A stretch of DNA of 64,000 nucleotides from Agathobaculum ammoniilyticum (GCF_025567315.1 NZ_JAOQJE010000013.1:14724-78723); one strand, 5' to 3'; shown: positions 32,059 through 41,261, counted from the stretch's first letter. Made by a program: numbers and translations. Notes: generated by a model not told the origin, from the sequence alone.

Positions 32059-32087
32059 TTGTTTTTGCCGCCATATCATGCTATACT
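32059..32087 (+). promoter_or_regulatory. Promoter of the flippase gene
   Basis: TTGTTT (32059-32064), 17-bp spacer, TATACT (32082-32087), about 30 bases before the TTG start. Confidence 0.65.
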
Positions 32088-32120
32088 ATGGTTATCTGAC
32101 CGAAAGCGAGGGTTCCTCAT

Positions 32121-33566
32121 TTGTCCGGTAAAAACACTATGACGCGCGACGCGATGCTGTTCCTCCCCGCCAAGGTGGTCGAGGGGCTGCTCGTCATCGC
32201 GTGCTCTTCCTTGTATACGCATATTTTCACACAGGGCGCGGTCGGCACGTTCGGCATTGTCAACACGACCGTGCAGTTCTGTTATCTGGTCGTCGCGGGC
32301 TGGATGGCGAACGCCGCCACGCGCTATGTGGGCGAGGAATTCCGCAGGGACCGCGCCAGCGCGCTGTTTTCGACCGTTTCAGCCATCTATCTGCTGATCT
32401 GCGCGGCCGTCGCGGCCGTCGCGCTCTGCGCGGCCGCGGTCACGCGCGATCCGGTCTGGCTCGGCGGCGCGTGCATGTTCTTCAGCTATACCGTGTTCCA
32501 GATCCTCAACTCCGCGCTGATCCAGCTCGGCCGGATGCGCGCCTCCATCTCGCTCAGCCTGTTTTCCGCGGCGGGCAAGCTGGCTATCGCTTATGCGATC
32601 GTCCACGGCGCATCCGATTACCCCTCCGCCGCGCCCGCGTTCATCGCCAACACCCTCGCGGACGGTCTGGCCGGCCTGGGCGCGGTCTTCGCGCTGTCCA
32701 TCCCGACGGTCGCGCGCCTGCGCTGGTTCTCCCGCCCCCTGCTGCACAAGTTTTTCGCCTACGGCGTGCCGCTCATGGGGGTATCGATCGCGGTCGCGCT
32801 GCTCAACATGATCGACCGCTATCTGGTGACGGGTTTTTTCGGCAAGGAGGCCTTTGCGGTCTACAACCAGAACAACTCGATCGCTTCTGGTATTTTTACG
32901 ATGATCTCGGTCGGCATCATGCGCGGCGTATACCCGAACGTGCTGCGCGCCTGGCGCGACGGCGGACAGGCCGCCGCCAAGCCGCTGCTCGACCAGGGCG
33001 TGCGGCTGTATCTGCTGATCGCGGTACCGGCTGTCGCAGGGCTGTCCGCGGTGGCGCTGCCCATGTCCCGCTTCCTGTTCGCGGCGGGGTACGACGCGGG
33101 CGCGCCGGTCATCGCCTACACCGCGCTCGCCATGCTTTTCATGGGGCTGACCGAATACGCCAACAAGGCGTATGAGCTGGAGCAGTCCACCATCCATGTG
33201 CTGCAGAACAGCGCAGCGGCGGCGGCCATCAAGGTGGTGTGCAGCGTTGTGCTGCTCAAAACGCTCGGGTTCACCGGCGGCGCGCTCGGCTCGGTCGTCG
33301 CGTTCGCCTCGTATTTTATCATTACGGCGGTGCGCGTGCGCAAGCGCTTTATTTTCCGCGTACCCGCGAAAAGCCTGGCGCGCATCCTGGTCTGTGCGCT
33401 GCTCTGCGGCGCGGCGGCGTTTGGCTGCACGCTGTTGCCCGTGAATAACCTGCTGCGGCTGGTCTGCGCGGTCGCGGCGGGCGCGGCGGTGTACGCAGTA
33501 GCCATCATCGCCAGCGGCGAGGGACGTGCGGAAGCGCAAGCCGTACTGAAAAGGCTGAAGCGATAA
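32121..33566 (+). CDS. Polysaccharide flippase (MATE/Wzx-type, MVF superfamily)
   Basis: This 481-residue protein has about 12-14 membrane spans spread along its length (VEGLLVIACSSLYTHIFTQG, IYLLICAAVAAVALCAAAVT, LLNMIDRYLVTGFFGKEAFA, YLLIAVPAVAGLSAVALPMS, LARILVCALLCGAAAFGCTL). The NMIDRYLVTGFFG segment in the middle is typical of Wzx/RfbX O-antigen and teichuronic-type flippases. It should move lipid-linked glycan across the membrane, in keeping with the neighbouring glycosyltransferases. I start at TTG 32121 with GAGGG at about eight bases; ATG 32139 is an alternative. Confidence 0.85.
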   Translation: MSGKNTMTRDAMLFLPAKVVEGLLVIACSSLYTHIFTQGAVGTFGIVNTTVQFCYLVVAGWMANAATRYVGEEFRRDRASALFSTVSAIYLLICAAVAAVALCAAAVTRDPVWLGGACMFFSYTVFQILNSALIQLGRMRASISLSLFSAAGKLAIAYAIVHGASDYPSAAPAFIANTLADGLAGLGAVFALSIPTVARLRWFSRPLLHKFFAYGVPLMGVSIAVALLNMIDRYLVTGFFGKEAFAVYNQNNSIASGIFTMISVGIMRGVYPNVLRAWRDGGQAAAKPLLDQGVRLYLLIAVPAVAGLSAVALPMSRFLFAAGYDAGAPVIAYTALAMLFMGLTEYANKAYELEQSTIHVLQNSAAAAAIKVVCSVVLLKTLGFTGGALGSVVAFASYFIITAVRVRKRFIFRVPAKSLARILVCALLCGAAAFGCTLLPVNNLLRLVCAVAAGAAVYAVAIIASGEGRAEAQAVLKRLKR

Positions 33567-33568
33567 TA

Positions 33569-33601
33569 AAAGGCAGATACGGTCATACTGTATCTGCCTT
33601 T
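33569..33601. terminator. Bidirectional terminator
   Basis: AAAGGCAGATAC with GTATCTGCCTTT, 12-bp stem, between the flippase gene and the convergent XRE gene. Confidence 0.8.
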
Positions 33602-33614
33602 CGGGTTTCATCAT

Positions 33615-34121
33615 CTAGTCCTTTCGTGTCAGGAAAAGTCCAAGGAATGCAGCAACCAAGATAAGCGGCGCCACTCTGACAAACAGCCATTCAAATGCGT
33701 GCAACGCAACGCCGAGAACAGCCGTTTCCGGATCACTGTAATCCCAGCCCAGGTAAGGACTTTCCAACGCCAATAAGAATGCAAAAATTGCTGCTATGCC
33801 TGCGCACAATGCGATAAGGAGCCAATGCAGCATTTTCTTTCCTGCGGCTTTTCTCTGTGCGAGCTGCAAGTTTATCACCTCTAGCTTTGCGGAAATCGCC
33901 TTTAAGTCATCAGCTTCCGGCTCCGTGACGTTTTCTCCAAGCAGCGTGCTCACGGGTGTTGCAAGCGCTTCCGATAGGGAGATCAACATATCAGAATCAG
34001 GAACTGACAAGCCTTGCTCCCACTTGGAAATTGTTTGTCGCACCACGTTCAGCTTTACAGCAAGCTCCTGTTGCGAAAGACCTTTTGATTTTCTGATTGC
34101 TTTTATGTTTTCTTTGAGCAT
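33615..34121 (-). CDS. XRE regulator with C-terminal membrane domain
   Basis: This 168-residue protein has an N-terminal Cro/C1 HTH (IRKSKGLSQQELAVKLNVVR, QTISKWEQGLSVPDSDMLIS), a helical linker (residues 70-90) and two hydrophobic segments (MLHWLLIALCAGIAAIFAFL, FVRVAPLILVAAFLGLFL). This is the membrane-tethered regulator layout common in Clostridia. The ATG has GGAGG upstream. What it senses is unknown. It has its own promoter and a terminator, so it is monocistronic. Confidence 0.85.
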   Translation of the reverse strand: MLKENIKAIRKSKGLSQQELAVKLNVVRQTISKWEQGLSVPDSDMLISLSEALATPVSTLLGENVTEPEADDLKAISAKLEVINLQLAQRKAAGKKMLHWLLIALCAGIAAIFAFLLALESPYLGWDYSDPETAVLGVALHAFEWLFVRVAPLILVAAFLGLFLTRKD

Positions 34122-34156
34122 CGGGGATAGCCTCCATTCTTCTGGTCTTTGTCATA

Positions 34157-34185
34157 ATTATATGAGGAGCTGCCCGTTGCTGCAA
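34157..34185 (-). promoter_or_regulatory. Promoter of the XRE-membrane gene
   Basis: TTGCAG (34180-34185), 17-bp spacer and TATAAT (34157-34162) on the minus strand. Confidence 0.7.
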
Positions 34186-34238
34186 GCAACGCATTTTAAC
34201 ATTTAAGCGAATCCCGTCTGCTTTTTCCCGTAAAAAAC

Positions 34239-34267
34239 TTGTTTATCTTCTCTTTTCATGGTACAAT
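34239..34267 (+). promoter_or_regulatory. Promoter of aspS
   Basis: TTGTTT (34239-34244), 17-bp spacer, TACAAT (34262-34267). The leader is only about 35 nt, too short for a T-box. Confidence 0.7.
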
Positions 34268-34309
34268 GTATTCCTGTATGAGAATGCTGAATAGAGAGGC
34301 GTTATAATT

Positions 34310-35635
34310 ATGGAAATGATTCATGAAGCGGGACAGTACGTTGATACCGTCAAGCGCGTCTGCGGCGCGGTCGGTAGCGAGGTCACGTTCCGCGGCACCG
34401 TACACCGCGCCCGTGATATGTCCGATTTTTCGTTCATCATCATGCGTGTCGAGCGCGGCCTGATCCAATGCACGTTCCAGGGGGACGAGATCGGCGGCGT
34501 CAAGCGCGCGGATATTCGGGACGCCATGGTGCTCGAGGTCACCGGCAAGGTGCATGAGGAACCCCGAGCCGAGCACGGCATCGAGGTTGTGCTGAGCGCG
34601 GTCAAAGTCATCGGCCGCCCGTACGAGCAACTTCCCGTGCCGCTGGGCAAAAAATATATGGGCCTGTCGCTCGACGTCGATCTGCCGCTGCGCCCGATCA
34701 CCCTGCGCCATCCGGTCAAGCAGGCCGTGTTCCGCGTACAGGGCGCGATTGCGGACGGCTTCGCCCAGTATATGCAGGCGCAGGGCTTTACCCACATCCA
34801 CACGCCCAAGATCGTTGTCGCTGGCGCAGAGGGCGGCGCGAACCTGTTCAAGCTGGACTACTTCGGCCAGCCCGCTTACCTGGCGCAGTCGCCCCAGTTC
34901 CACAAGCAGTACCTTGCGGGCGCGTTCGGCCGCGTGTTCGAGATCGGCTCGGTTTACCGCGCCGAGCGGCATAATACCTCGCGCCATTTGAATGAGTATA
35001 TCGGCCTTGATTTCGAGATGGCCTATATCGATTCCATGTATGACGTGATGGCAATGGAAACCGGCATGTTAAAGTCGGTCATGGCTTACGTCAAGGAGCA
35101 TTGCGCGGAGGAGCTGGCACTTCTCAAGGCCGACGTGCCGGAGATCCGCGAGATCCCGACCATCCGCTTCCATGAGGCCAAGCAGATCATGGAGGAAAAA
35201 TACGGCCATAAATCCAAAAACCGTTACGACCTCAATCCGGACGAAGAGGTTCTGCTCTGCCAGTGGGCCAAGGAGCAGCACGACAGCGAGTTCGTATTCG
35301 TTACGCACTTCCCGTCCGCCAAGCGTCCGTTTTACGCGATGGACGATCCGGAGGACCCCAAGCTGGCGTTGTCGTTCGACCTGCTGTTCCGCGGGCTGGA
35401 GGTCACGACGGGCGGCCAGCGCATCCACGATTATCAGGAGCAGATGGACAAGCTCGCGGCCCGCAAGATGAACGCGGAGCTGTTTGAGTCGTTCACCATT
35501 CTGCACAAGTATGGCATGCCGCCGCACGGCGGCCTGGGCATCGGCCTGGAGCGCCTGACCATGCAGCTTCTGAGGCTAAACAATGTGCGCGACGCTTCCA
35601 TGTTCCCGCGCGACATGAACCGCTTGGAGCCGTAA
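34310..35635 (+). CDS. aspS: Aspartyl-tRNA synthetase, archaeal type (likely non-discriminating)
   Basis: This 441-residue class II synthetase has an N-terminal OB anticodon-binding domain (residues 20-110; VTFRGTVHRARDMSDFSFII) and a catalytic core. Motif 2 is FEIGSVYRAERHNTSRHLNEY; motif 3 is GGLGIGLERLTMQLLRLNNV. At about 440 residues and without the GAD insert it is the archaeal/eukaryal-type AspRS, not the roughly 590-residue bacterial form. Enzymes of this type in bacteria often also charge tRNA-Asn, which GatCAB then amidates; gat genes are not in the window, so that remains inference. It is monocistronic with promoter and terminator. Confidence 0.92.
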   Translation: MEMIHEAGQYVDTVKRVCGAVGSEVTFRGTVHRARDMSDFSFIIMRVERGLIQCTFQGDEIGGVKRADIRDAMVLEVTGKVHEEPRAEHGIEVVLSAVKVIGRPYEQLPVPLGKKYMGLSLDVDLPLRPITLRHPVKQAVFRVQGAIADGFAQYMQAQGFTHIHTPKIVVAGAEGGANLFKLDYFGQPAYLAQSPQFHKQYLAGAFGRVFEIGSVYRAERHNTSRHLNEYIGLDFEMAYIDSMYDVMAMETGMLKSVMAYVKEHCAEELALLKADVPEIREIPTIRFHEAKQIMEEKYGHKSKNRYDLNPDEEVLLCQWAKEQHDSEFVFVTHFPSAKRPFYAMDDPEDPKLALSFDLLFRGLEVTTGGQRIHDYQEQMDKLAARKMNAELFESFTILHKYGMPPHGGLGIGLERLTMQLLRLNNVRDASMFPRDMNRLEP

Positions 35636-35666
35636 CCTCCTCCCCATCAATTGCTTTGTTCTGAAA

Positions 35667-35703
35667 AAGGGCCGCTGAAACGATGCGTTTCAGCGGCCTT
35701 TTT
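35667..35703 (+). terminator. Terminator of aspS
   Basis: A 13-bp stem (GGCCGCTGAAACG with CGTTTCAGCGGCC), three-base loop, then TTTTT. Confidence 0.85.
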
Positions 35704-35824
35704 CTGTTACCCATCCTCAACAAGCCTGTACATGGTTTTACCACAAAAAGTTCTGCTATTTTGTTGTTTTTCTATTTTCTTCTTGTTATGGAATCCACAT
35801 TGTTCTAAAACCAGCTTTTTATCA

Positions 35825-35853
35825 TTGTTTTCCGGTCGAAATTGTCGTATAGT
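35825..35853 (+). promoter_or_regulatory. Promoter of the SLH gene at 35937
   Basis: TTGTTT (35825-35830), 17-bp spacer, TATAGT (35848-35853). The 75-nt leader can form a GCGCGGTACCGCGC hairpin. Confidence 0.6.
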
Positions 35854-35936
35854 AAGCACCAGAGCGCGGTACCGCGCACCGTTACCGCCCGCATAGCCGC
35901 GGGCTCACCGCTATACGACCAATGAGGAGAATGCAA

Positions 35937-38147
35937 ATGCGAATGAAAAAATCACTGGCCGCGATCCTGTCCTCCACGATGGCGCTGTCCATGCTGTCCG
36001 TTTCGGCCGCAGCCGCCAACGCAAAGCCCGTTATGGAGGACGCGGCAAACAGTTGGGCCGCCAGTTCGATTGACCGATGGGTGCAGCACGGCATCGTAGA
36101 GGGCAACAGCGACGGCACCTTCAAGCCGTACCGCTCCCTGTCCCGTGGCGAGCTTGCCGCTATTTTCACCCGCATGTTCGGCTTGACCGAAAAGGCGGAA
36201 AACAAGTATGCCGACCTGACCGGCAGCGAGTGGTACGCGGACGCGATCCTGAAATGCACTGCGGCCGGCATCCTTGAAGGCGACGGAAAAAACGCCAATG
36301 CAGCGGCCCCCGTCACCCGTCAGGAGGCAATGACCATGTTCGCCCGCGCAATGGGTATGGCGCCGGACGCCTCCCCCGACCTGAGCCAGTTCACCGACGG
36401 GGGCCGGGTCGCGGATTGGGCGGCGGGCTATATGGCGCCGCTTGCGGAAATGGGTATCCTGGACGGCGTAGGCGGCGGGCGTGTCGCGCCGGACGAGCAT
36501 ATCGACCGTGCTTCCACCATGGCGCTTCTGGACAAAGCGATCGAGGAATACATAACCTCGTCCGGCGAGATTGCGCTGGAAAATGAAAACGGCTTTACCG
36601 TTATCAATGCCGCCGCCAGCGCGCGCGATACTGAGGGCGTCACCCTTTCCGGCAAGGCCGCGGGCCTTGTCATTTCCGCGGGTACCGCGGCGGATGTGAC
36701 GGCGGACGGCCTTACCGCCGGCAGCGTCCGGATTGATGGGCGGACCTCTGTTTCGCTGGACGGAGCTGCCAGCGCCGGCCGCGTGAACGTCCATGCCGCC
36801 GCGTCGGTCAGCGTCGGCGCTTCCTCCCAGGCTGGAGAGATCACGCTTCACGGCGCGGATGCGTCGCTGTCCGTTTTCGGTTCAGCAGACCGCGTCGAAA
36901 TCGCCGAAACCGCCGCCTCCGCTTCGGTCATGGTTGCCACGGACGCGTCTGTGGAAACCGTCGCCATCTCCGCAGCGCAAACAGAGCTGTCCGCTTACGG
37001 CTCGATCGCTTCGGTTGATGTGACCAAGCAAGCTGCGGATACGCTGGTTTCCGCGGAAAGCGGCGCGCAGATCGATCGGGTATCGACCGCGGGCACGGGT
37101 ACGACTGTCAAGGGCGCGGGTAAGGTGTCCCATGTTGCGGTTTCCGACGGCGCTTCCGGCGTCACAGTCAACACCATCGGATCCAAAATCGACAATAACA
37201 GCAGCGAGGCGGTATCCTCCGGAACCGGCTCGATCCAGCCCGGCCATGCCGGCACCTCGAACGGCGAGAACAGCGCGCCGACGCAGGACGGCCCTTCGAG
37301 CGGCGGCTCGGGTTCGGGCGGTGGGGACACTGTCCAGCAGGCCGATATCGTCAAGGCGCCGCTCCTCGACCAGTCGGGAACCATTGACGCCGATGCGCTT
37401 GTGCGGGATTATCAGGTTTCCAGCACTGTCAAAGGGGATGTGACCGAGGTCACCATCAGCGGCGAGCACCTGATGAAGCACCAGAACGCTCAGGGCGTTT
37501 CTGACTACTGGATTGGCTTCGGTATTCCGGCTAAGGAGGGCAATACCTACTATGCCGGATACGGCGCTGTTCCGGAAGAGCTCGGCGCGCCCGTGGACTC
37601 CATCGCAGACCGCACCTATGAAGAAAACGGCAAGACCTATAATACGGTATACTTCGGCTTGAAAGACGTGGATTTAGAAAACGGCGCGTATGTCGTCGTC
37701 AAAAACGGTGAAGACACCGCAGCCTATCGCGTCTCTTTCCAGGTCACGCTGGCACCCGTGGTGGAAAATATGCAGGTTTGGGTCGTAAACGACCAGGCCT
37801 CCTACGAGCGCCTCCCCGCAGACTATACGGGCGCGCATCCGTGGGACGATGCCTACCTGCAGCCGGAAAACGCGGCCGCGCTTCCGTGGTTGGCGGTCAG
37901 CTATGACAGCAACGTAACCGGCGCGGTGGAAATCCAGGTGACCAAGGACGGCACGCCGGTCGGCAGTAAATCACACGCGGAAAGCACGGTCAACACAGAC
38001 CGCTACCAGCTCTGGCACCTGACCAAGCCCGCCGATTCCGAGGGCAGGGATTATTTTGACCAGGAGGATGCCGCTGGGACCTATGTGGTTACCATCCGCA
38101 AGGACGGCCAAACGGTATCGAGCGAGGCGCTCGTATACGCGCCGTAA
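35937..38147 (+). CDS. SLH-domain surface protein with glycine-linker and repeat domain
   Basis: This 736-residue secreted protein starts with a signal peptide (MRMKKSLAAILSSTMALSML). Three SLH repeats follow in the first 200 residues (ASSIDRWVQHGIVEGNSDGT, YADAILKCTAAGILEGDGKN, MAPLAEMGILDGVGGGRVAP). A beta-solenoid-like region of about 200 residues comes next (repeating short SVRIDG.., RVNVHAA.., GEITLHG.., RVEIAE.. strands), then a Gly/Ser linker (SSGGSGSGGGD) and a C-terminal domain (VVENMQVWVVNDQASYERLP). SD GAGGAG is seven bases from ATG 35937. SLH repeats bind pyruvylated wall polymer. The function of the exposed part is unknown. Confidence 0.85.
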   Translation: MRMKKSLAAILSSTMALSMLSVSAAAANAKPVMEDAANSWAASSIDRWVQHGIVEGNSDGTFKPYRSLSRGELAAIFTRMFGLTEKAENKYADLTGSEWYADAILKCTAAGILEGDGKNANAAAPVTRQEAMTMFARAMGMAPDASPDLSQFTDGGRVADWAAGYMAPLAEMGILDGVGGGRVAPDEHIDRASTMALLDKAIEEYITSSGEIALENENGFTVINAAASARDTEGVTLSGKAAGLVISAGTAADVTADGLTAGSVRIDGRTSVSLDGAASAGRVNVHAAASVSVGASSQAGEITLHGADASLSVFGSADRVEIAETAASASVMVATDASVETVAISAAQTELSAYGSIASVDVTKQAADTLVSAESGAQIDRVSTAGTGTTVKGAGKVSHVAVSDGASGVTVNTIGSKIDNNSSEAVSSGTGSIQPGHAGTSNGENSAPTQDGPSSGGSGSGGGDTVQQADIVKAPLLDQSGTIDADALVRDYQVSSTVKGDVTEVTISGEHLMKHQNAQGVSDYWIGFGIPAKEGNTYYAGYGAVPEELGAPVDSIADRTYEENGKTYNTVYFGLKDVDLENGAYVVVKNGEDTAAYRVSFQVTLAPVVENMQVWVVNDQASYERLPADYTGAHPWDDAYLQPENAAALPWLAVSYDSNVTGAVEIQVTKDGTPVGSKSHAESTVNTDRYQLWHLTKPADSEGRDYFDQEDAAGTYVVTIRKDGQTVSSEALVYAP

Positions 38148-38214
38148 ACGAGGCGCGCCGCCATCCCATTCTCAAACACGGCCGGCTGCCGGCAGACACG
38201 GCTCCGGACATGCG

Positions 38215-38256
38215 CAGGGGCGCTGGAAGCAAAGCTTCCAGCGCCCCTGTTATTTT
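38215..38256 (+). terminator. Terminator of the SLH gene
   Basis: A 16-bp perfect stem (CAGGGGCGCTGGAAGC and complement), three-base loop, then TTATTTTT. It also serves the convergent XRE gene. Confidence 0.85.
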
Positions 38257-38471
38257 TCTTCCGTTTCCTCGCGCCGGTACTCCAGGATATCTCCCGGCTG
38301 GCAGTCCAGCGCACTGCAGATCGCGTTGAGCGTGGAAAAACGGATCGCGCTGATCTTTCCGGTTTTGATTTTGGACAGGTTGACGTTGGAAATGCCCACC
38401 CGCTCGGACAGCTCGCCCAGCGACATCTTCCGGTCCGCCATCACACGGTCAAGCCGTAATATGATTGCCAT
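38250..38471 (-). CDS. Small XRE regulator (YozG-like)
   Basis: This 73-residue Cro/C1 HTH protein (MAIILRLDRVMADRKMSLGE, LSERVGISNVNLSKIKTGKI, LNAICSALDCQPGDILEY) matches the short regulators that are usually paired with DUF2975 membrane proteins. It lies 11 bases after the DUF2975 gene on the same strand. It probably acts as the DNA-binding partner of that pair. Confidence 0.88.
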   Translation of the reverse strand: MAIILRLDRVMADRKMSLGELSERVGISNVNLSKIKTGKISAIRFSTLNAICSALDCQPGDILEYRREETEEK

Positions 38472-38482
38472 ACGCCACCGCC

Positions 38483-38998
38483 CTACAGTGTCTCGTCAGC
38501 TTCCTGCTGCAAATGCGCACCATAAGCAAATGCATAGGACAGGCACAAAACCACACCGCCAAGCAGCAGGTAGTTCCAGTTGATCAGCGAACCTCCGCCG
38601 GCTTCCATCACGATGCGCACACCGCCGCGGAGCAGCGTCTCCTGCCGCTCCAGCGCAAAACCGCAGACGGTATAGAGCAGCTCGGGCAGGCTGCCGCGCA
38701 GCAGTCCCAGCGCCATCACCAGCAGGCCGATGCCGCGCACCGCACGAACATGGCACGGCAGGAACGGCGTCCCCTGTCGGTCGATTCCCCGGAAAATAGC
38801 ACAGCCCAACCACAGGATCCCTGCTATCACGATCCAGAACAGCGTACTCCACCAGAACGAAATCCCACAGGCAAACCGTACCGCGCCCCGCCAGCCCTCC
38901 GTACCAGTCCAGCTTACGCCAAGGGAAAAATGCTCCACCAACATCTCCGCGGGCTGGAACAGCAGCCACGTCCCGTAGACGAGGCGCACCACAACCAA
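38483..38998 (-). CDS. DUF2975 membrane protein (5' end possibly broken)
   Basis: This protein of about 171 residues has four hydrophobic spans (WWSTLFWIVIAGILWLGCAI, VRAVRGIGLLVMALGLL, LLLGGVVLCLSYAFAYG) and the DUF2975 layout, paired with the small XRE regulator. Only a TTG (38998) is available as a start in the open frame, without a ribosome site. The natural start appears to be ATG 39085 with AGAGGTGAA upstream, but its fifth codon is TAG (39071-39073: MLET-stop-KDIVRARCADIGTLLR). The gene may therefore carry a nonsense mutation. Confidence 0.7.
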   Translation of the reverse strand: MVVVRLVYGTWLLFQPAEMLVEHFSLGVSWTGTEGWRGAVRFACGISFWWSTLFWIVIAGILWLGCAIFRGIDRQGTPFLPCHVRAVRGIGLLVMALGLLRGSLPELLYTVCGFALERQETLLRGGVRIVMEAGGGSLINWNYLLLGGVVLCLSYAFAYGAHLQQEADETL

Positions 38999-39306
38999 AG
39001 CCGCGGTGATCCAGAATAAAACCCGCAGCAGCGTCCCGATATCCGCGCATCTTGCCCGAACGATATCCTTCTACGTCTCCAGCATACATTTCACCTCTTC
39101 CTGAAGAATATCACAGGCGTATATCTTTGTCAATAATAATTTAATGATAATCAATAAATAATATATAATTTTCATTAATCTTCGGTTTGCATTCCCTATA
39201 CTGCTTTGGTAACAAAACGGAAAAAACTCGCGCGGGCATGTCACAAAACCAAGCCGCCGCACGTTATAGAAAATGAACATGTTCTTTTCAGAAAGGGGGG
39301 CGCCGG

Positions 39307-39846
39307 ATGGACGCCCGCACCTTGGATGAGCGCTTCGCTCTGGGCGGAGAACAGGCGCTCGCCGATGCGATCGAGCTGTACGGCCAGCCGCTTTTGCGGT
39401 ATTGCCACCACATCCTCTGCGATTACCACGAAGCGCAGGACGCCGTGCAGACCACCTTTATCAAGGCCTATGATAACCGCAGCCGTTTTCGGGCAGGCAC
39501 CAGCCTGAGCGCCTGGCTTTACCGACTTGCCTATACCACCTGTATCGACATGCTGCGCCGCCGGAAGTTCCAGCTTCTCACACCGCCGCCTGCCGCCGCC
39601 GACCCTGATTATATCGGGGACGACCTGCGGCGTGCGCTGCAAGCCTTGTCGCCGGAGCAGAGAGCGCTGGTATTCGGCCGCGTGATCGAGCAGCGCAGCT
39701 TCGATGCGTTGGCCGTCATTTACGGAAAGCCCGCCGCCACCCTGCGCAAGCGCTATGAACGCGCCCGCAAAAAGCTCGCGCAGGCATTGGAAGGCACGCC
39801 GGCAGAAAGGAGGAGGAAGCAGCCGTATGAGTCCAACACCCGATGA
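39307..39846 (+). CDS. ECF-type RNA polymerase sigma factor
   Basis: This 179-residue protein has region 2 (LLRYCHHILCDYHEAQDAVQ, TTFIKAYDNRSRFR) and region 4 (LQALSPEQRALVFGRVIEQR, SFDALAVIYGKPAATLRKRY). AGAAAGGGGGG precedes the ATG. It overlaps the next gene, a membrane protein of anti-sigma layout, by 20 bases. It is a separate system from the ECF at 17164; its upstream region lacks the TGAACC-N16-GCTCTTATT pattern. A GAACATGTTC palindrome lies just before its ribosome site. Confidence 0.9.
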   Translation: MDARTLDERFALGGEQALADAIELYGQPLLRYCHHILCDYHEAQDAVQTTFIKAYDNRSRFRAGTSLSAWLYRLAYTTCIDMLRRRKFQLLTPPPAAADPDYIGDDLRRALQALSPEQRALVFGRVIEQRSFDALAVIYGKPAATLRKRYERARKKLAQALEGTPAERRRKQPYESNTR

Positions 39847-41209
39847 AATCCGCATCCGCGAAGCGCTTGAGCGCATCCAGACACCCGCTTACGACATCGC
39901 CGGGGCGGTCAGGGAGCAGCGCGCCCGGCGCGGCAGGCGTATGCCGCTGCGCAGCCCGCGGCGGCTTGTCTCCGCCGTGCTGGCGGCGGCCCTGCTGACC
40001 GTAACGGCCGCCGCCGTATTTCAGGTTTCGGTCGGCTGGAAAACCATCTTCGGGCAGGATGTTGTAATTCCCGACGAGCTCGCCATCCCTCTGCAGAAGG
40101 GCGCCACCATGAACGGCTGCACGCTGACGGTGGAGGATGCCATCGTCACCCGCACTGGCGTCGCGCTCATCTATTCCTTCCGTTATGCGGATGGCTCCCC
40201 CCTTTCCAACCCAATTCACTTTGAAACGGTTTCCCTTTTGACCGACGGGACAGATACCGCCTATTCCAGCCGCGGGCAGAGCATCTTTACGGATTCTCGA
40301 GATGCCGTCCAATATTTTTATCAGGAGTTCTCCCTTGCCGAGGATCCCGGCGACCGTGACCTTACCCTGACCATCGGCCCCGCCTCCAGCATGGAAACCA
40401 GTGAAGTCCTTACCGCCAGCCTTGACCTTGCGGCGGTTTATCAGGCGCATCCCATTGCGTTTCCCACCGACCAGCAGGACGCTTACCGCACCTCCGCCTA
40501 TTTGGAGCAGGATACTTCCTCCGTCCCGCTTCCGCAGGCTTGGGAGTCTTCGGAGGTACAGTTCGCCGGCGTTGGTTTTATGGGGGACGAATTATGCCTT
40601 GCGCTGATCACACCGCCCTATGACCTGTATCAAGGCGTTTCCTGTGATATTGTTTCCCTGCTGGACACCCGAACGGGAAAAATCATCGACAATACCGGCA
40701 GCGGCACCTACCCGCTGGAGGGGGAGGACAGCGAAATCCGTGAGGCGCGCTTCCAGGGCTTGACCGTGGACGACCTACCGTATCTGCAGCCGCAGATCAT
40801 CTACACCCGCAGCGTGCCGCTGACGCAGAAGCCTTGGGAGGTTTCTTTCCGCGCCAAAAGCGCGCAGACCTATTCCCGCGCGCTCAGCCTGGATCTTTCG
40901 GATGGCAGCCATATTGACCATCTGTTCCTGTCCCCGCTCGGCATCCGGATCGAAGGGACGCGTCCCGCCTCGCTGGACGAGGATGGGGGCTTGGACCGCG
41001 CGCCCCATATCGCCGTGATCCTGCAGGACAACAGTATAATTGGCGCCTCGGTTTCCGAGTGCGGCCTCTCCATGGAGGAATCGTCCGCGCGCGAAACGTT
41101 CGAGGTCACTTATGTTTACCAGGCAGGCACTGACAGCCGGCGCTTCCTGTCCGTCTCCGACGTGACGGGCATCCGCATCGGCGATACGACAATATCGATA
41201 GCAGAGTAG
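39827..41209 (+). CDS. Anti-sigma-like membrane protein (DUF4179-type)
   Basis: This 460-residue protein has a cytoplasmic N-terminus (DEIRIREALERIQTPAYDIA, basic RRGRRMPLRSPRR), one membrane helix (LVSAVLAAALLTVTAAAVF, about residues 42-60) and a large extracytoplasmic domain (GATMNGCTLTVEDAIVTRTG, a DUF4179-like beginning). ATG 39827 has GGAGGAAG upstream. It is co-translated with the ECF factor, so it should inhibit that factor and sense an outside signal. Confidence 0.8.
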   Translation: MSPTPDEIRIREALERIQTPAYDIAGAVREQRARRGRRMPLRSPRRLVSAVLAAALLTVTAAAVFQVSVGWKTIFGQDVVIPDELAIPLQKGATMNGCTLTVEDAIVTRTGVALIYSFRYADGSPLSNPIHFETVSLLTDGTDTAYSSRGQSIFTDSRDAVQYFYQEFSLAEDPGDRDLTLTIGPASSMETSEVLTASLDLAAVYQAHPIAFPTDQQDAYRTSAYLEQDTSSVPLPQAWESSEVQFAGVGFMGDELCLALITPPYDLYQGVSCDIVSLLDTRTGKIIDNTGSGTYPLEGEDSEIREARFQGLTVDDLPYLQPQIIYTRSVPLTQKPWEVSFRAKSAQTYSRALSLDLSDGSHIDHLFLSPLGIRIEGTRPASLDEDGGLDRAPHIAVILQDNSIIGASVSECGLSMEESSARETFEVTYVYQAGTDSRRFLSVSDVTGIRIGDTTISIAE

Positions 41210-41261
41210 AAAGCCCATGGGGGCGAATAGCCGTGCGGCGGTGTGGGGCCGCTGCACGGCA

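Noticed and set aside
34268..34309. T-box leader before aspS
   Set aside because: The predicted leader is only about 40 nt, and no TGGNACCGCG-like element or antiterminator is present.
39274..39283. GAACATGTTC palindrome before the second ECF gene as an operator
   Set aside because: It is only 10 bp, occurs once, and is not placed relative to a recognised promoter; mentioned with the gene but not listed as a site.
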